From: Modestobacter italicus
GTDB taxonomy: Bacteria; Actinomycetota; Actinomycetes; Mycobacteriales; Geodermatophilaceae
DNA length: 64,000 nucleotides
Assembly: GCF_019799965.1 (NCBI RefSeq)
Contig: NZ_JABGCJ010000004.1
Coordinates: 372,001-436,000 of the forward strand
Direction of reading: 5' to 3'
The notes under the pieces: model-generated
What the model saw: only the letters and a program-made list of their open reading frames with translations
Told to the model about the DNA's origin: nothing
Database searches by the model: none
Part shown: positions 24,659 through 34,000 of the stretch, one piece after another
Layout of the letters: every line of letters begins with the position of its first letter
How positions within the stretch are numbered: position 1 is the first letter of the stretch
Translations under genes and position numbers: made by a program

Positions 24659-24680
24659 TGGGGCACGGGTCGACCCACCG

Positions 24681-24724
24681 GAGCTGACGTCGAGCCGCGC
24701 TGTGGCACGGCTCAACGTCAGCTC
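24681..24724. terminator. Long hairpin downstream of the aldo/keto reductase
   Basis: A 17-base stem with one mismatch. The left arm is GAGCTGACGTCGAGCCG and the right arm CGGCTCAACGTCAGCTC, with a 10-base loop. It lies 23 bases after the stop and before the M18 gene. Confidence 0.65.
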
Positions 24725-24792
24725 ATCCGGCTCGACCCGCGTCGCCGAGGTCCGGGTGCGCTGACCGGCCGGCCGGCGGGGAGGATGCAGGC

Positions 24793-26064
24793 ATGCCGGA
24801 CCTCTCCCTCGGGAACGACCTGCGCGCCTTCGTCGACGCCTCGCCCTCCCCGTCGCACGCGGTCGCCGAGCTGGCCCGCCGGCTGCGCGGCGCGGGCTTC
24901 ACCGAGCTGGCCGAGGCCGACGCCTGGACGCTCACCCCGGGCGGGCAGCACTTCGTCGTCCGGCACGGCAGCCTGGTCGCCTTCCGGGTGGGCAGCGCCC
25001 CGCTCGCCGAAGCCGGCATGCGGCTGGTCGGGGCGCACACCGACTCCCCCACGTTCAAGGTGCGCCCCCGCTCGGACCTCCGGCAGGCCGGCTACCGACT
25101 GGTCGGGGTCGAGCCCTACGGCGGCGGGCTGTGGCACACCTGGCTCGACCGGGAGCTCACCGTGGCCGGCCGGGTCGCCCTGCGCGGCGGCACCACCGCG
25201 CTGGTCCGCCTGCCCGGGGCACCACTGCGCCTTCCGTCACTGGCGATCCACCTGGACCGCGGCGTGCGCGACGGCCTGAAGCTCGACCCGCAGCGGGAGC
25301 TGGTCCCGGTCTGGTCCCACGACCTGGGCACCGAGCCGGGTCTGCGCGAGGCGCTGGCGACCGAGGCGGGCGTCGCCGTGGACGACGTCGTCGGGCACGA
25401 CCTGGTGCTCGCGGACACCCAGCCCGCCGGCGTCGCGGGAGCCGACGGCACGTGGATCGCCGCGCCGCGGCTGGACAACCTGGCCAGCTGCCACGCCGGG
25501 GCCACCGCACTGATCGCCGCCCCCGGCGGCCCCCGCACCCAGGTGCTGGTCTGCAACGACCACGAGGAGGTCGGCAGCGGCTCGATGTCCGGAGCCCGAG
25601 GCAGCTTCCTGGAGGACGTCGTCCGGCGGCTGGTGACGATCACCGACGCCGGCGACCCGCAGGCGCTGCCGCGCGCCCTGGCGCAGAGCCGGCTGGTGTC
25701 GTCGGACATGGCGCACGCCGTCCACCCCACCCGCTACGACCGGCACGAGCCGGCGCACCAGCCGCAGCTGGGCGGCGGGCCGGTGCTGAAGGTGAACGCC
25801 AACCAGGCCTACGCCACCGACGCGGTCACCAGCGGCTGGTTCGCCGAGCGGTGCGCGGAGGCGTCGGTGCCGGTGCAGTGGTTCGTCTCCCGCGCCGACC
25901 TGCCCTGCGGGAGCACGATCGGCCCGCTGACCGCGACCCGCCTCGGCATCGCGACCGTGGACGTCGGCGCCCCGATGCTCGCGATGCACTCCTGCCGTGA
26001 GCTGGCCTCGGCCCTCGACGTCCCGCTGATGGTCGGCGCGCTCACCGCCTGCTTCACCGACTGA
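24793..26064 (+). CDS. apeB: M18-family aminopeptidase
   Basis: A 423-residue cytosolic metallo-aminopeptidase of the aspartyl aminopeptidase family. Ligands follow the M18 order: RLVGAHTDSPTFKVRP (His, Asp), AAPRLDNLASCHAG (bridging Asp), VCNDHEEVGSGSMSGARGSF (catalytic Glu-Glu), SSDMAHAVHP (Asp/His) and APMLAMHSCRELAS (His). It releases N-terminal acidic residues from peptides and usually forms a dodecamer. A GGGGAGG ribosome site lies upstream of the ATG. It is convergent with the serpin gene, with a 12-base gap. Confidence 0.93.
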   Translation: MPDLSLGNDLRAFVDASPSPSHAVAELARRLRGAGFTELAEADAWTLTPGGQHFVVRHGSLVAFRVGSAPLAEAGMRLVGAHTDSPTFKVRPRSDLRQAGYRLVGVEPYGGGLWHTWLDRELTVAGRVALRGGTTALVRLPGAPLRLPSLAIHLDRGVRDGLKLDPQRELVPVWSHDLGTEPGLREALATEAGVAVDDVVGHDLVLADTQPAGVAGADGTWIAAPRLDNLASCHAGATALIAAPGGPRTQVLVCNDHEEVGSGSMSGARGSFLEDVVRRLVTITDAGDPQALPRALAQSRLVSSDMAHAVHPTRYDRHEPAHQPQLGGGPVLKVNANQAYATDAVTSGWFAERCAEASVPVQWFVSRADLPCGSTIGPLTATRLGIATVDVGAPMLAMHSCRELASALDVPLMVGALTACFTD

Positions 26065-26076
26065 GCGGGGTCGACC

Positions 26077-27306
26077 TCAGGCCGACGGGGAGTACACGGC
26101 GGTGACGAACAGCGGTGACCGGGTCGCCGTGTCGGTGAGCACGAACGGGAACGGGCGGTCGAACGAGACCAGCCGCTGCGGAAGCCGGGCCGAAGCGGCC
26201 ATGGCGACGCCGGTGGCGGCAGCAGCCTCGGTGCCCTGCTCGTCGACGTCCAGGTACGTCTTCTGCACGACCTGGGCGATCTCGACGTCGCCGGCGCCCA
26301 GGCCGGGGAAGGCGCCGGCGACGGGCAGCCCGAGCTCGCTCAGCGGCTCCAACAGCTGGTGGGTCTGTTCCACGTGCAACCTCGGCAGCTGCACGTCGAC
26401 GTCGGAGGCCTCGGCAGCGTCCAGCGCGGCCAGCGTGGCGGCGTCGACCGCGCACGGGTCGATGCCCTCGGGCGGGAGGACCGCGACCGCAGCGAGGGTG
26501 CCGTCGCGGTAGGGCAGCTCCACGGCCTCCCACCCCTCCGCCGTCCGGGCGCGGCCGGTGGCGCCGCCCATCATGTCCACCTGTCGCTCGCCGTCCGGCG
26601 TGGCGAACGGCGCCGGACGGGTGCTCGTGAACGGCACGGCCCAGCGGGCCTTGAGGTGCACCGCATTGGTCAGCACCGCCCGGGTCGCCGACGGGAGCGG
26701 CTCGTCGAAGAGCTCTTCGATGACGCCGCGGGTGTCCTCGGCGACGGTGCTGTTGATCCGGTCGGTGGCCCCGTCCCGGTCCCCGGCGAAGTCCAGCGCC
26801 CGGACGTCGGCGGCGAACGCGGTGGCCAGGTCGTCGAGGTAGGCCTGCTCGGGCTGCACGCCCAGCGCGGTCCACAGGTGGTTGCTCAGCTGCAGCGCGT
26901 CCGGGGCGTCCTCGTCGTCCAGGTCACCGTCGTGGCGCAGGCCGTCGAGGGCGGCGGTGTGCGCGCGGGTGGCGGCCACCAGGTCGGTCGACCAGGACGG
27001 CAGGTGCAGCACCGACCCGAAGGCGTCCGCGGTCTCCCCGGCGGTGGCGGGGTACAGCAGGCCGAGCGCCTCCGCGGCGGAGGTCGGCGACAGCAGCACG
27101 TCCTGCCCCGACTGTCCGGCACAGACCTCGTGCAGCAGGTCGACCCCGAACGCGGTCTGGGCCGCGGCGACGTCCCGCGCGGTCAGCGCGCCGGTCCGCA
27201 CCTCGGCCACTCCGCCCTGGTGGACCTGCGGGGCGGCGCCGGCGCTGCTGCAGGCAGCCAGTGCCGCGGTGGCGGCGACCGCCACCGTCAGTCGAGCCCG
27301 TTCCAT
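26077..27306 (-). CDS. Serpin-family serine protease inhibitor, predicted lipoprotein
   Basis: A 409-residue protein. A signal peptide (MERARLTVAVAATAALAACS) ends in a lipobox-like LAAC, so membrane anchoring on the outside is predicted. The serpin body is complete: DVLLSPTSAAEALGLLYPAT, LSNHLWTALGVQP, TNAVHLKARWAVPFTSTRPA, and the C-terminal VSFDRPFPFVLTD signature. The hinge reads DEQGTEAAAATGVAMAASAR (about residues 355-374), with small residues at the positions that inhibitory serpins need to insert the loop. The scissile region lies within AASARLPQ, compatible with trypsin- or elastase-like targets. Serpins are uncommon in bacteria. A parS-like site lies inside the gene. Confidence 0.9.
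   Translation of the reverse strand: MERARLTVAVAATAALAACSSAGAAPQVHQGGVAEVRTGALTARDVAAAQTAFGVDLLHEVCAGQSGQDVLLSPTSAAEALGLLYPATAGETADAFGSVLHLPSWSTDLVAATRAHTAALDGLRHDGDLDDEDAPDALQLSNHLWTALGVQPEQAYLDDLATAFAADVRALDFAGDRDGATDRINSTVAEDTRGVIEELFDEPLPSATRAVLTNAVHLKARWAVPFTSTRPAPFATPDGERQVDMMGGATGRARTAEGWEAVELPYRDGTLAAVAVLPPEGIDPCAVDAATLAALDAAEASDVDVQLPRLHVEQTHQLLEPLSELGLPVAGAFPGLGAGDVEIAQVVQKTYLDVDEQGTEAAAATGVAMAASARLPQRLVSFDRPFPFVLTDTATRSPLFVTAVYSPSA
26366..26381. promoter_or_regulatory. parS-like site 2 (within the serpin gene)
   Basis: TGTTCCACGTGCAACC matches the parS consensus at 13 of 16 positions and is identical to site 1 over 15 bases. It is again read as TTG CAC GTG GAA CAG (Leu-His-Val-Glu-Gln) with uncommon TTG and GAA codons in an unrelated protein. 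Confidence 0.55.
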
Positions 27307-27460
27307 CGCCTGTCTCCTCTCGCTCACCCCTTCCACGCGCCGAGCACCCGCCCACCCCCACACGGCCGCGTGGTTCAGCCGGGCCGGGGGTGGGCAGGGC
27401 GGCGAGGACGGTGTCTCGCACCCGGGACGCGAGGACGACGACGGGACGAGGACGACGACG

Positions 27461-28822
27461 ATGCAGGTGACCTTCGTGGTGCTGGGTGGCACCGGCGACC
27501 TCACCGGCCGGCTGCTGCTGCCCGGGCTGGCCGAGCTGTTCGGTGCCGACTGCCTGACCGACGACGTCCGGCTGCTGGCCGTCAGCCAACAGGACTGGTC
27601 CGACGACGAGTACCGCGACTGGGCACGGGAGCGGCTGGCCGAGCACGCCGGCCACGTGCCCGAGGCCGCGCGCGACCGCCTGGTCGAGCGGCTGGGCCAC
27701 CAGCAGGGCGACGTCACCACAGCCGAGGACCTCCGGGCGGCGCTCAGCCGCGCGGAAGGCCGCCCGGTCGTCTACCTGGCGCTGCCGAACACCGTCTTCC
27801 TCGCCACGCTGCAGGCGCTGACCGAGGTCGAGCTCCCCGAGGGGACGACGATCGCGGTGGAGAAGCCGTTCGGCCGCGACGAGGACGACGCCCGACAGCT
27901 CAACGCCGTCCTGCACCGGCTGGTCCCGGAGGAGCAGGTCTTCCGCACCGACCACTTCCTCGCCATGCAGACCGTGCTGAACCTGCTGGGGCTGCGCTTC
28001 GCCAACCGGCTGTTCGAGCCGGTCTGGAACGCCGGCCACATCGACCGGGTGGAGATCGTCTTCGACGAGACCCTGGGCCTCGAGGGCCGCGCCGGCTACT
28101 ACGACACCGCCGGCGCGCTGCGGGACATGCTGCAGAACCACCTGCTCCAGCAGCTGGCGCTCATCGCCATGGAGCCACCGCACGCGATCGACGGGCCCAG
28201 CCTGGCCGCCCGCAAGGCCGACGTCCTGCGCGCGGTGCGGCCACCGGCGGACATGGCCCGGGACACCGTCCGCGCCCGGTACACCACCGGGACGGTGGAG
28301 GGCCGCGAGCTGCCCGACTACACCAGCGAGGACGGCGTCGACCCGGCGCGGGAGACCGAGACCTACGCCGAGTACACGGTGACCATCGACAACTGGCGGT
28401 GGGCCGGGGTGCCGTTCCGGCTGCGCACCGGCAAGGCGCTGGGCGAGGGCCGGCAGGAGATCGCCGTCCACTTCAAGCCGGTGCCGCACCAGGCCTTCGG
28501 CCGCCGGGGCGACGCCGAGCCCGACGTGCTGCGGATGCGCTTCGACCCGGACCACATCAGCCTGGAGATCAACCTCAACGGCGCCGACGACCCGTTCGAG
28601 CTGGAGCGGCGCGCCCTGGACATCGGACTGCCGGCCACCCGGTTGTCGGCCTACGGGCTGCTGCTGCAGGAGATGCTGACCGGCCGGCGCACGCTGTCGA
28701 TCAGCGACGTGGAGGCCGAGCAGTCCTGGCGGATCGTGGAGCCGATCCTGGCCGCCTGGTCGGCCGGCGAGGTCCCGCTGCGGGAGTACCCGGCGGGCTC
28801 ACCCGGCCCGGTCACCGACTGA
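27461..28822 (+). CDS. Glucose-6-phosphate dehydrogenase-family protein, divergent active site
   Basis: A 453-residue protein of the G6PDH family. The coenzyme loop is VVLGGTGDLTGRLLLPGL, EKPFGRD carries the conserved catalytic-region Lys, and YYDTAGALRDMLQNHLLQQL and RLRTGKALGEGRQEI are family segments. The substrate signature, normally RIDHYLGKE, is RTDHFLAMQ here. The catalytic His remains but the Lys that binds the sugar phosphate is replaced. It may be a paralogue with altered substrate or affinity. ATG 27461 is used. The gene stands alone, not in the usual tal-zwf-opcA cluster, and is divergent from the serpin. Confidence 0.85.
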   Translation: MQVTFVVLGGTGDLTGRLLLPGLAELFGADCLTDDVRLLAVSQQDWSDDEYRDWARERLAEHAGHVPEAARDRLVERLGHQQGDVTTAEDLRAALSRAEGRPVVYLALPNTVFLATLQALTEVELPEGTTIAVEKPFGRDEDDARQLNAVLHRLVPEEQVFRTDHFLAMQTVLNLLGLRFANRLFEPVWNAGHIDRVEIVFDETLGLEGRAGYYDTAGALRDMLQNHLLQQLALIAMEPPHAIDGPSLAARKADVLRAVRPPADMARDTVRARYTTGTVEGRELPDYTSEDGVDPARETETYAEYTVTIDNWRWAGVPFRLRTGKALGEGRQEIAVHFKPVPHQAFGRRGDAEPDVLRMRFDPDHISLEINLNGADDPFELERRALDIGLPATRLSAYGLLLQEMLTGRRTLSISDVEAEQSWRIVEPILAAWSAGEVPLREYPAGSPGPVTD

Positions 28823-28828
28823 GCGGGC

Positions 28829-29065
28829 TCACGGCGGCCCGTCGAGCACCAGCATCCGGGTGATCACCTGGCACCAGGCCGCCTGGACCTCGGCCGGCCG
28901 GTCGGCGACCAGCTCCGCGAGGCTGGCCAGCGCGCCGCAGCCCTCGGTGACGATCGCGGTGAAGGCCAGCCGGGAGACCAGCTGCCCGATCTCGTCCAGG
29001 TCGACGCCGGCGTCGATGAGCGGCTGGACGATCCACTGCTGTTCGGCTCGAGGTCGCAGCTCCAC
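28829..29065 (-). CDS. Hypothetical small helical protein
   Basis: A 78-residue frame started at GTG 29063-29065 (VELRPRAEQQWIVQPLIDAG). It is helical throughout, with a central LGQ/LVSRLAFTAIVTEGCGAL segment and one cysteine. It resembles the C-terminal end of some TetR-type or helical-bundle proteins but lacks any DNA-binding half. The codon usage fits a real gene and its stop is six bases from the convergent G6PDH stop. No family is recognised; a truncated remnant is possible. Confidence 0.5.
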   Translation of the reverse strand: MELRPRAEQQWIVQPLIDAGVDLDEIGQLVSRLAFTAIVTEGCGALASLAELVADRPAEVQAAWCQVITRMLVLDGPP

Positions 29066-29145
29066 GGAGTGCCTTCGCCGCGAGCCGCCGCCCCGGATGC
29101 ACCCCGCAGCATGACGTGGGCCACTGATCGTCCGGCCGTGGTCGG

Positions 29146-30084
29146 TCAGCGGCCGGCCAGGTCGGTGAGGGCGGTGAACACCCGCGCGGGGTCCTCGGCG
29201 ATCCGGTTGAGGACGTAGAGCCACCACTCGCCACCGAAGACGACGTACTCGCGGGTCCGGAAGCCCTCCCGGTGCAGCGCGTCCAGCAGGTCGGGCCCGA
29301 GCCCGAGCAGCATCTCGAACTCCACCGGCCCGCTGGTCAGCGCCGTCCCGTGCTCGGCGACCAGCGCCCGGACCAGCGTCTCGTCGTGCGTGGCGACGCT
29401 GACCGGGTGCCCGGCCTGCACCAGGCGCCGGGCCAGCCCCAGGTAGGCCGTGGTGAGCTCGGCGCTGCCGCGCCGGTGCGCGACGCCGTCCGGCTCGAGG
29501 AACGCCCCCTTGACCAGCCGCACGGTGCCCGGGTGGCGCAGCACCCGGTCCAGGTCGGCCGGGGTGCGGTGCAACCGGGCCTGCAGGGTGACGCCGACCC
29601 GCAGGCCCTCGCCGGCCAGCTCGTCGTAGAGGTCGAGCACCAGGTCGGTGCGGCCGGAACCCTCCGCCGAGATCATCAGCTCGGTGCCCACCGGGGCCAG
29701 CGCGGCGGCCATCTCCCGGACGTGCGCGGCCGCCAGCGCCGGGGCCACGACCGACCCGACGTGGGACAGGTCGAAGGAGACGGTGCTGGGCAGACCGGCC
29801 GCCCGCACCGTGGCGATCAGGTCCAGGAACACCGCCGTCTCGGCCCGGGCCAGGTCGGCGTCCCGGACGCTCTCCCCGGCGTACTCGATGCTCACCGCGT
29901 GGCCCCGCCGGACCGCCGCCTGCGCCGCGGCGATCGCGTCGGGCACCGTGTCCCCGGCCGTGTACCGGCGCGCCACCCGGGCGGCCAGCGCCGCGAGCGC
30001 CGGGTCGGCCATCACGCGCTGCTTCAGCTGCTCGTCCAGCGCCCAGGCGCGCAGGGCGTCGGCGGCGGCCTCGGGTGCGATCAC
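29146..30084 (-). CDS. Proline dehydrogenase
   Basis: A 312-residue FAD enzyme of the monofunctional PRODH family. TIM-barrel strands and ligands are visible: AVSIEYAGESVRDADLARAE, STVSFDLSHVGSV, MISAEGSGRTDLVLDLYDEL, VGVTLQARLHRTPAD, TVRLVKGAFLEPDG, PVSVATHDETLVRALV and the final FEMLLGLGPDLLDALHREGF. It oxidises L-proline to pyrroline-5-carboxylate and passes electrons to the quinone pool. The P5C dehydrogenase gene often found next to it is absent. GTG start at 30082-30084. Confidence 0.9.
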   Translation of the reverse strand: MIAPEAAADALRAWALDEQLKQRVMADPALAALAARVARRYTAGDTVPDAIAAAQAAVRRGHAVSIEYAGESVRDADLARAETAVFLDLIATVRAAGLPSTVSFDLSHVGSVVAPALAAAHVREMAAALAPVGTELMISAEGSGRTDLVLDLYDELAGEGLRVGVTLQARLHRTPADLDRVLRHPGTVRLVKGAFLEPDGVAHRRGSAELTTAYLGLARRLVQAGHPVSVATHDETLVRALVAEHGTALTSGPVEFEMLLGLGPDLLDALHREGFRTREYVVFGGEWWLYVLNRIAEDPARVFTALTDLAGR

Positions 30085-30113
30085 GCCGCCAACCTAGCCA
30101 GGGCGGCCGCCGG

Positions 30114-30989
30114 TCAGCGGGCCAGCAGGTCGCGGATCGCGCCGACGACCTCGGCGGGGGCCTCCTCGGCCATGAAGTGGCCGCTGGTCACCGTGCGGTG
30201 GTCCAGGTCCGGCGCCCAGCGGGCCCAGGTGGCCGCCGCGCCGGCGCTGAGCTCGGGCCCCCAGTCCTGCTGCAGCACCGTCACCGGCATCCGCAGCCGG
30301 TTGCCGGCGTCCCGGTCGGCCCGGTCGTGCTCCACGTCGACCGTGGCCGAGGCCCGGTAGTCGGCGACGATGGAGGGCACCGCCTCCCGGCAGGCCCGCA
30401 GGTACTCGGCCCGGACGTCGGCCGGGACGGCCTGCGGGTCCCGCGCCCAGGCGTCCAGGAACGAGCCGAAGAACGCGTCGGCGGCCCCGCTGATCATCGC
30501 CTCCGGCAGGCCGGCCGGCTGCGCCATCAGGTACAGGTGCCAGGCGACCGACGCCGACAGCCCGCTGAGCACCTCCCAGGTGTCCAGGTTGGGCAGCACG
30601 TCCAGCGACGCCAGGTGCGTGACGGCGTCCGGGTGGTCCAGGCCCGCCCGGATGGCGACCAGCGCGCCGCGGTCGTGGCCGACCAGGGCGAAGCGGTCGT
30701 GCCCCAGTGCCCGGGCGGCCGCGACGACGTCGGCGGCCATGGCGCGCTTGGCGTAGGCCTGCCCGTCGTCGGCCGGCTTGTCGCTGGCGCCGTAGCCGCG
30801 CAGGTCGGGGCAGATGACGGTGTGGTCGGCGGCCAGGTCGGCGGCGACGTGCCGCCACATCAGGTGGGTCTGCGGGAAGCCGTGCAGCAGCACCACCGGT
30901 GAGCCGGAGCCGCCGACGGCGACGTGCAGCGCCACGCCGTCGGCGACGGGGACGCGCTGCTCGGTGAAGCCGGTGATCGTCGGTGCCAT
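30114..30989 (-). CDS. Alpha/beta hydrolase (haloacetate dehalogenase / epoxide hydrolase-like)
   Basis: A 291-residue alpha/beta hydrolase. The oxyanion motif is VVLLHGFPQTHLMWRHVA, the nucleophile elbow VGHDRGALVA (Asp nucleophile), and the catalytic His lies in TVTSGHFMAEEAP. DLRGYGASDKP is typical of the dehalogenase/epoxide hydrolase subgroup. With an Asp nucleophile it should form an ester intermediate with an alkyl halide or epoxide. GGAGGAACTGAC precedes the ATG. It sits upstream of the proline dehydrogenase on the same strand with a 29-base gap, possibly cotranscribed. Substrate unknown. Confidence 0.88.
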   Translation of the reverse strand: MAPTITGFTEQRVPVADGVALHVAVGGSGSPVVLLHGFPQTHLMWRHVAADLAADHTVICPDLRGYGASDKPADDGQAYAKRAMAADVVAAARALGHDRFALVGHDRGALVAIRAGLDHPDAVTHLASLDVLPNLDTWEVLSGLSASVAWHLYLMAQPAGLPEAMISGAADAFFGSFLDAWARDPQAVPADVRAEYLRACREAVPSIVADYRASATVDVEHDRADRDAGNRLRMPVTVLQQDWGPELSAGAAATWARWAPDLDHRTVTSGHFMAEEAPAEVVGAIRDLLAR

Positions 30990-31098
30990 GTCAGTTCCTC
31001 CAGGGGTCGGTGACGTACCGGCAGACCGTGCCCCCGCCCGATCAGCACCCGGTCAGCACGCGCTCAGCGCCGGGACCGGCGGCGGCTAGCGTGGCGCC

Positions 31099-34000
31099 GT
31101 GCCTGGGACGTCCGTGCGGTTCGGCGTGCTGGGCCCGGTCACCGCCGAGGACGACGGCGACCCCGTCGACCTGCGCGGCCCCCGGCACCGCGCCGTCCTG
31201 GCCCGGCTGCTGGTCGCCCGGGGCCGCGCCGTGCCGCTGGCCCACCTCGTCGACGACCTCTGGGACGAGACGCCTGCCGGCGCGAACGGGGCGGTGCAGA
31301 CCTTCGTCGGCGACCTGCGCCGGGCACTGGAACCGCACCGCCCGCCCCGCACCCCGCCGCAGCTGCTGGTCACCGTCGCCGGCGGGTACGCGCTGCGCAC
31401 CGCGCCCGGCACCGTGGACGCCGACCGGTTCGAGACGGCCCTCAGCTCGGCCACCGGCCTGCTGGACGACGGCCGGCCGGACGACGCCCGGGCCCTGCTG
31501 GACGACGCGCTGGCCCGGTGGCGCGGCCCCGCGTACGCCGACGTCGCCGACCGGGCCTGGGCCCGCGCGGAGGCCGGCCGGCTCGACGAGCTCCGCCTGC
31601 TGGCCGTGCAGCGCCGCGCCGAGGCCGCGCTCGCCGCCGGGCACGCGGCCGAGGCGGTGCCGGAGCTGTCGGCGTTGCTGACCGACCACCCGCTGCGGGA
31701 GGACACCTGGCGCCTGCTGGCGCTGGCGCTGTACCGGGCCGGGCGGCAGGGCGACGCGCTGGCGGCGCTCCGCCGGGCCAGAGCGGTGCTCGGCGCCGAG
31801 CTCGGCGTCGACCCCGGCCCGGCGCTGCGGCAGCTGGAGGCCGACGTCCTCGCCCAGGCGCCCGGACTCACCGGCCCGCCGCCCCGCACCTCGACGCCCC
31901 GCACCTCGACGCCCCGCACGCCGGCGCAGCCCGGGCCGGCCCTGCCTCCGGCGGCCCGGCTGGTCGGCCGGGACGACGAACTGGCCACGCTGACGGCCGC
32001 CGCGGCCACCGCCGCCGAGGGCCGCCCGCAGCTCGCCCTGGTCTCCGGGGCGGCGGGTGCGGGCAAGACCGCGCTGGCCACCGCCCTCGCCGACCAGCTG
32101 CGCACCGCCGGCTGGACCGTCGCCTGGACCACCAGCCCCGAGGTGCCCGGCGCGCCTGCGGCCTGGCCGTGGACCCAGCTGGGCGCCGCACTGGCCGGGC
32201 AGGCACCGCCACCCGGCCGGGACGACGACCCCGCCACCGCCCGGTTCCACCGTCACCGGGCGCTCACCGCCGCCCTGGTCGCCGCCGCCCAGCGGGCACC
32301 CGTGCTCGTCGTCCTGGACGACCTGCACTGGGCCGACGAGGACACCCTGGCGCTGGTGGGCACCCTGCTGCCCGACCTGGCCGGCGCCCGGGTGCTCATG
32401 GTGGGCACGCACCGGGCCACCGACCTCTCCCCCGGGCTCGCCGAGGCCCTGGGGAGGCTGGCCCGCGCTGAGCCCATCCGGGTGTACCTCGGTGGGCTCA
32501 CCGGGCCGCAGACCGCCGAGCTGGTCGCCGGGCTCACCGACCGGGTGCTGCCCGCCGCGGAGCTCGAGCTGCTGCACGCCCGCAGCGGCGGCAACCCGTT
32601 CCTGGCGCGTGAGCTGGCGCGGCTGTTCGGGTCCGGTGGCGTGGCGGCCCTGCGGACCGTCCCGGCCGGGGTGCGCGACGTCGTCCGGCAGCGGGTGCAG
32701 CGGCTGCCCGAGACGGCGCGGACGCACCTGCGGCGGGCCGCCGTGCAGGGCCCGGACGTCGACCTCGACCTGCTGGTGCGGCTGACCGGGACGGAGGACG
32801 CCGTCCTCGAGACGGTGGAGACGGCCCTGCTCGCCGGGCTGCTGGAGGAGGCCGGCCCGACCGGGCTGAGGTTCGCGCACGCGCTGGTGCAGGAGGCGCT
32901 GTACGCCGACGTCCCGCGGGTCCGGCGCACCCGGGAGCACGCCGCGGTGGCCGCCGTCCTGACCGGCACCCGCCCGGACGCCGTCGAGACCATCGCCCAC
33001 CACCTGCTGCGGGCCGAGGACCAGGCGGAGCCCGCCGCCGTCGTGCACTGGGCCGGCGCGGCAGCGCGGCGGGCAGAGCACAGGTCGGCGCCGCACGAGG
33101 CGGCGACGCTGTGGCGGGGCGTGCGCACGGCGCTGGACCGGCTGCCGGACGCCGACCCCCGGGACCGGCTGGCGGCGCGGACGGGCCTGGTGCGGGCGCT
33201 GGCGGTCACCGGCCACCTGCAGGAGGCCCGGCGGGAGCGGGCCGCCGCGGTCGACGCCGCCGAACAGCTCGGCGACCCGCTGCTGACCGCCGCGGTGGTG
33301 GGCTCCTCCGACGTCCCGGCGATCTGGACGGCGAACGACGACGAGGAGCTGTCGGCCCGGCTGGTCGCGGTGGCCGAGCGGACGCTGGCCGCGCTGCCGG
33401 CCGAGCGGCGCACCGAGCGCGCCCGGCTGCTGGTGACGATCGCGCTGGAGCGGCGGGCCGACGACGGCCCCCGCGGTGGCGAGGCGGCCCGCGAGGCTGA
33501 GCAGCTGGCCCGCGCCCTCGACGACCCGGCGCTGCTGGCCCTCGCCCTGGACGCCCGCTTCCTGCAGAGCGCCCACCGGGCCGGGCTCGCGCCGGAGCGG
33601 GCCCGGATCGGCACCGAGCTGGTCGCGCTCACCGCCGGCGCGGTCCACCTGGCGACGTTCGAGGTGCTCGGCCACCTGGTGCTGGTGCAGGCCCGCTCGG
33701 CGCTGGGCGACCTGGCCGGGGCCGACCGGCACGCCGCCGCGGCCGATGCGCTCGCCGAGCGGCACGGCCTGCCGGTGGTGGGCGTCTTCACCGACTGGTA
33801 CGCCGCGCTGCGGCTGGCGGTGCGCGGTGCGACGGACGCGGCCCGCGCCGCCTACCGGGCCGCGGCCACCCGGCTGACCGGCACCGGGATGTCCGGCCTG
33901 CAGGACGGGCTGCTGCCCCTGGCGCTGCTCAGCCTGGACCCCGCGGGCGCCGTCGACGCCGGGTGGGGGCCGCACGAGCCGTGGGTGCGCCCGCTGGTGC

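Noticed and set aside
28829-29227. Longer version (132 residues) of the small helical protein
   Set aside because: The extra N-terminal part overlaps the proline dehydrogenase gene and is Arg/Gly/Pro rich, as in antisense frames.
31881-31919. CRISPR-like array
   Set aside because: A 15-base in-frame tandem repeat encoding PRTST, without spacers.
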